Under the pieces are notes generated by a model. The model was not told the DNA's origin, ran no database searches, and saw only the letters and a program-made list of their open reading frames with translations. Made by a program: the position numbers and the translations under genes. DNA of 7,911 bases from an uncultured Bacilli bacterium (GTDB lineage: Bacteria; Bacillota_I; Bacilli_A; RF39; UBA660), in the NCBI GenBank assembly GCA_934101235.1, contig CAKORH010000040.1, forward strand, positions 1 to 7,911, read 5' to 3'. Positions 5,211 through 7,911 of this stretch are shown here, piece after piece; the first letter of the stretch is position 1; the number at the start of each line of letters is the position of its first letter.

Positions 5211-5242
5211 AAAGAAGTCAGATAAAGATGGAGGGTAGATAT

Positions 5243-7876
5243 ATGACAAAATATGTATATTCCTTTACTGAAGGAAACAAAGATATGAGAAACCTTCTAG
5301 GAGGTAAGGGTGCTAACTTAGCAGAAATGACAAGTATTGGTTTACCTGTACCACAAGGTTTCACAATTACTACTGAAGCATGTACTAAGTATTATGATGA
5401 TGGTAGAGAAATAAGTGATGAAATTCAAGAACAAATTAATGAATACATTACTAAATTAGAAGAAACTACTGGAAAGAAATTTGGAGATAAAGAAAATCCA
5501 TTATTAGTTTCAGTACGTAGTGGTGCTAGAGCAAGTATGCCTGGTATGATGGATACTATATTAAATTTAGGTTTAAATGAAGAAGTTGTTGAAGCAATTG
5601 CTATAAAATCAAATAATCCTAGATGGGCATGGGATTGCTATAGAAGATTTATTCAAATGTATTCTGATGTTGTTATGGAAGTAGGAAAAAAATATTTTGA
5701 ACAACTTATTGATGAAATGAAAGAAAAAAAAGGAGTTACTCAAGATATTGAATTAGATGCAGATGATTTAAAAGAATTAGCACGTTTGTTTAAGGAAGAG
5801 TATAAATCAAAAATTGGAACTGATTTCCCAACTGATCCTAAAGAACAATTAATGGGTGCTGTAAAAGCCGTATTTAGATCTTGGGATAATCCTCGTGCTA
5901 ATGTATATAGAAGAGATAATGATATTCCTTATTCATGGGGTACTGCAGTAAATGTTCAATCTATGGCATTTGGTAACATGGGTGATGACTGTGGAACTGG
6001 TGTTGCATTTACAAGAGATCCAGCAACTGGTGAAAAAGGATTATTTGGTGAATTCTTAACAAATGCTCAAGGTGAAGATGTTGTTGCAGGTGTTAGAACT
6101 CCAATGCATATAAGTGAAATGGAACAAAAATTCCCAGAAGCATTTAAAGATTTTAAAAACGTTTGTAAAACTCTAGAAAGTCATTATAGAGATATGCAAG
6201 ATATGGAATTTACTGTTGAACATGGAAAACTTTATATGTTACAAACTAGAAATGGTAAAAGAACTGCTCAAGCAGCTTTAAAAATTGCTTGTGATTTAGT
6301 TGATGAAGGAATGCGTACTCCAGAAGAAGCAGTAGAAATGATAGATCCTAGAAATTTGGATACATTATTACATCCACAATTTGATGCAAAAGAATTGAAA
6401 AAAGCTACTCCTATTGGAAAAGGTTTAGGTGCATCACCTGGAGCTGCTTGTGGTAAAATTGTGTTTACTGCAGAAGACGCTGAAGTTTGGAATGAAAAAG
6501 GAGAAAAAGTTGTTTTAGTTCGTCTAGAGACTTCTCCAGAAGATATAACTGGTATGAAAGCTAGTCAAGGAATACTTACAGTTCGTGGTGGTATGACAAG
6601 TCATGCTGCTGTAGTTGCTCGTGGTATGGGAACTTGCTGTGTATCAGGATGTGGTGAAATTGCAATGGATGAAGAAAATAAACAATTCACTTTAGCAGGC
6701 AAAACATATCATGAAGGAGATTACATTTCATTAGATGGTACAACAGGTAATATTTATGATGGTATTATTAAAACTGTTGATGCTACAATTGCCGGAGAAT
6801 TTGGTAGAGTAATGGAATGGGCTGATGAATTCAGAAAATTAAAAGTTATGACTAATGCTGATACTCCTAAAGACGCTAAAAAAGCTCGTGAATTAGGTGC
6901 TGAAGGTATTGGACTATGTCGTACAGAGCATATGTTCTTTGAAGAAGACAGAATTGCTGCATTTAGAGAAATGATTTGTGCTGATACTGTAGAAGAAAGA
7001 GAAGCAGCATTAGATAAGATTCTTCCATATCAACAAGGTGATTTTGAAGAATTATATGAAGCATTAGAAGGATGTCCAGTAACTATTAGATATCTAGATC
7101 CACCTCTACATGAATTTGTTCCAACAAGTGAAGAAGATATTAAAAAATTAGCTAAAGCTCAAGGAAAGAGCGTAGAATATATTAAGAATTTAATTTCATC
7201 ATTACATGAAGTTAACCCAATGATGGGACATCGTGGATGTAGATTAGCAGTTACATATCCAGAAATTGCTAAAATGCAAACAAAAGCAGTTATTCGTGCT
7301 GCAATTAATGTTCAAAAGAAACATTCTGATTGGAAAGTTGTTCCACAAATTATGATTCCATTAATTTGTGAAGTAAAAGAATTAGAATATGTTAAAAAAG
7401 TAGTAGTTGAAACTGCAGATGCAGAAATCGAAGCTGCTGGAATTAAATTAAATTATGAAGTAGGTACTATGATAGAAATACCTCGTGCTGCTCTTACTGC
7501 AGATGAAATTGCTAAACATGCTGATTTCTTCTGTTTCGGAACTAATGATTTAACTCAAATGACATTTGGTTTCTCAAGAGATGATGCTGGTAAATTCTTA
7601 GGTGCTTATTATGATACTAAGATTTTAGAAAATGATCCATTTGCTAAATTAGACCAAAAAGGTGTAGGTAAATTAATGGAAATGGCTATTAAATTAGGAA
7701 AACCAGTTAATGAAAACTTACATGTTGGTATATGTGGTGAACATGGTGGAGATCCTGCTAGTGTAGAATTCTGCCATAATATTGGATTAGATTATGTATC
7801 TTGCTCTCCATTTAGAGTTCCAATAGCAAGATTAGCTGCTGCACAAGCCGCTATCAAGTCAGGAACGCAAAAGTAG
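5243..7876 (+). CDS. ppdK: Pyruvate, phosphate dikinase
   Basis: This 877-aa cytoplasmic enzyme interconverts PEP + AMP + PPi with pyruvate + ATP + Pi, a PPi-linked step of glycolysis or gluconeogenesis in anaerobes. The N-terminal nucleotide-binding domain (about 15-360) opens with LLGGKGANLAEMTSIGLPVP. The swivelling phospho-His domain has GGMTSHAAVVARGMG with H454 as phosphocarrier and T452 two residues before it, the position regulated by phosphorylation in plants. The C-terminal PEP/pyruvate TIM barrel keeps R560, R616, E745, N768 (FGTNDLTQMTFG) and C831 (ICGEHGGDP), nearly the numbering of the Clostridium symbiosum enzyme. I choose ATG 5243, not the in-frame ATG 5228: GGAGGG (5230-5235) then lies seven bases upstream, and the protein starts MTKYVYSFTEGN as in relatives. 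Codon use appears more biased than in its neighbours, suggesting high expression. Only a weak hairpin (7881-7898) and a -10-like TATAAT (7905-7910) follow. Confidence 0.97.
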   Translation: MTKYVYSFTEGNKDMRNLLGGKGANLAEMTSIGLPVPQGFTITTEACTKYYDDGREISDEIQEQINEYITKLEETTGKKFGDKENPLLVSVRSGARASMPGMMDTILNLGLNEEVVEAIAIKSNNPRWAWDCYRRFIQMYSDVVMEVGKKYFEQLIDEMKEKKGVTQDIELDADDLKELARLFKEEYKSKIGTDFPTDPKEQLMGAVKAVFRSWDNPRANVYRRDNDIPYSWGTAVNVQSMAFGNMGDDCGTGVAFTRDPATGEKGLFGEFLTNAQGEDVVAGVRTPMHISEMEQKFPEAFKDFKNVCKTLESHYRDMQDMEFTVEHGKLYMLQTRNGKRTAQAALKIACDLVDEGMRTPEEAVEMIDPRNLDTLLHPQFDAKELKKATPIGKGLGASPGAACGKIVFTAEDAEVWNEKGEKVVLVRLETSPEDITGMKASQGILTVRGGMTSHAAVVARGMGTCCVSGCGEIAMDEENKQFTLAGKTYHEGDYISLDGTTGNIYDGIIKTVDATIAGEFGRVMEWADEFRKLKVMTNADTPKDAKKARELGAEGIGLCRTEHMFFEEDRIAAFREMICADTVEEREAALDKILPYQQGDFEELYEALEGCPVTIRYLDPPLHEFVPTSEEDIKKLAKAQGKSVEYIKNLISSLHEVNPMMGHRGCRLAVTYPEIAKMQTKAVIRAAINVQKKHSDWKVVPQIMIPLICEVKELEYVKKVVVETADAEIEAAGIKLNYEVGTMIEIPRAALTADEIAKHADFFCFGTNDLTQMTFGFSRDDAGKFLGAYYDTKILENDPFAKLDQKGVGKLMEMAIKLGKPVNENLHVGICGEHGGDPASVEFCHNIGLDYVSCSPFRVPIARLAAAQAAIKSGTQK

Positions 7877-7911
7877 ATAAAAGAACAAAAGTGTTTTTAA
7901 GCCGTATAATC

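Noticed and set aside
5228..5242. In-frame upstream ATG for ppdK
   Set aside because: It would place the GGAGGG ribosome binding site inside the coding sequence and add five residues (MEGRY) not expected in the family; ATG 5243 fits better.
5025..5249. 74-codon open frame on the minus strand
   Set aside because: It is antisense to the 81-aa gene, its terminator and the ppdK promoter. The Ser/Tyr/Phe-rich composition is what the complement of Lys/Glu-rich coding DNA gives, and there is no ribosome binding site.
7881..7910. Terminator after ppdK and promoter for the next gene
   Set aside because: The hairpin (AAGAAC/GTTTTT) is weak with a G-T pair, and the TATAAT at 7905-7910 lacks a recognisable -35. 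The window ends too soon to decide.
1..7911. Possible UGA reassignment (no gene here ends in TGA)
   Set aside because: Only eight stops are visible, all TAA or TAG, which is unremarkable in AT-rich DNA. Trp is TGG throughout and proteins are full length, so the standard code suffices.
1..7911. CRISPR array, insertion sequence or riboswitch
   Set aside because: No regularly spaced repeats, transposase gene or long structured leader was found; leaders are too short for a riboswitch.

Overview
The window comes from a very AT-rich, low-GC Gram-positive bacterium. It most resembles an uncultured gut Bacillota lineage (Bacilli or Erysipelotrichia, RF39-like). The evidence is AT-dominated codon use, strong AGGAGG-type ribosome binding sites, sigma-A-like promoters (TTGACA/TATAAT), a UvrX/YolD-type gene pair typical of Firmicutes, and a clostridial-type pyruvate phosphate dikinase. 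Tryptophan is TGG throughout and proteins run to full family length, so the standard bacterial code fits. The taxonomic placement is inference.

Layout. Positions 1-632 (+) hold the C-terminal part of a probable pilin-like or surface protein, cut by the window edge and closed by an intrinsic terminator. A convergent tRNA-Ala(UGC) gene (741-817, -) has its own promoter and terminator. Next on the minus strand is a two-gene translesion-synthesis operon: a UvrX/UmuC-like Y-family polymerase (1183-2448) and an overlapping YolD-like gene (879-1193). A 106-bp divergent promoter region (2449-2554) separates it from the rightward genes. These are an unrecognised 289-aa protein (2555-3424), a permuted papain-like (YiiX/NlpC-P60 type) protein (3470-4003) overlapping a XerC/XerD-type tyrosine recombinase (3993-4868), an 81-aa acidic protein with an internal duplication (4909-5154), and ppdK (5243-7876).

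How the genes work together. The polymerase and YolD form a conserved DNA-damage-tolerance pair, and an imperfect LexA-like box lies in their promoter. The recombinase most likely resolves chromosome dimers; it is translationally coupled to the papain-like gene, a link without an obvious explanation. ppdK is a separate central-carbon gene converting PEP, AMP and PPi to pyruvate, ATP and Pi. Spacing is compact: twice, an intrinsic terminator of one gene physically overlaps the promoter of the next (3411-3454 and 5162-5210), and most predicted 5' leaders are very short.

I see no CRISPR array, insertion sequence, phage structural gene or defined multi-gene novel system. The least explained items are the 81-aa repeat protein and the 289-aa protein divergent from the polymerase operon.
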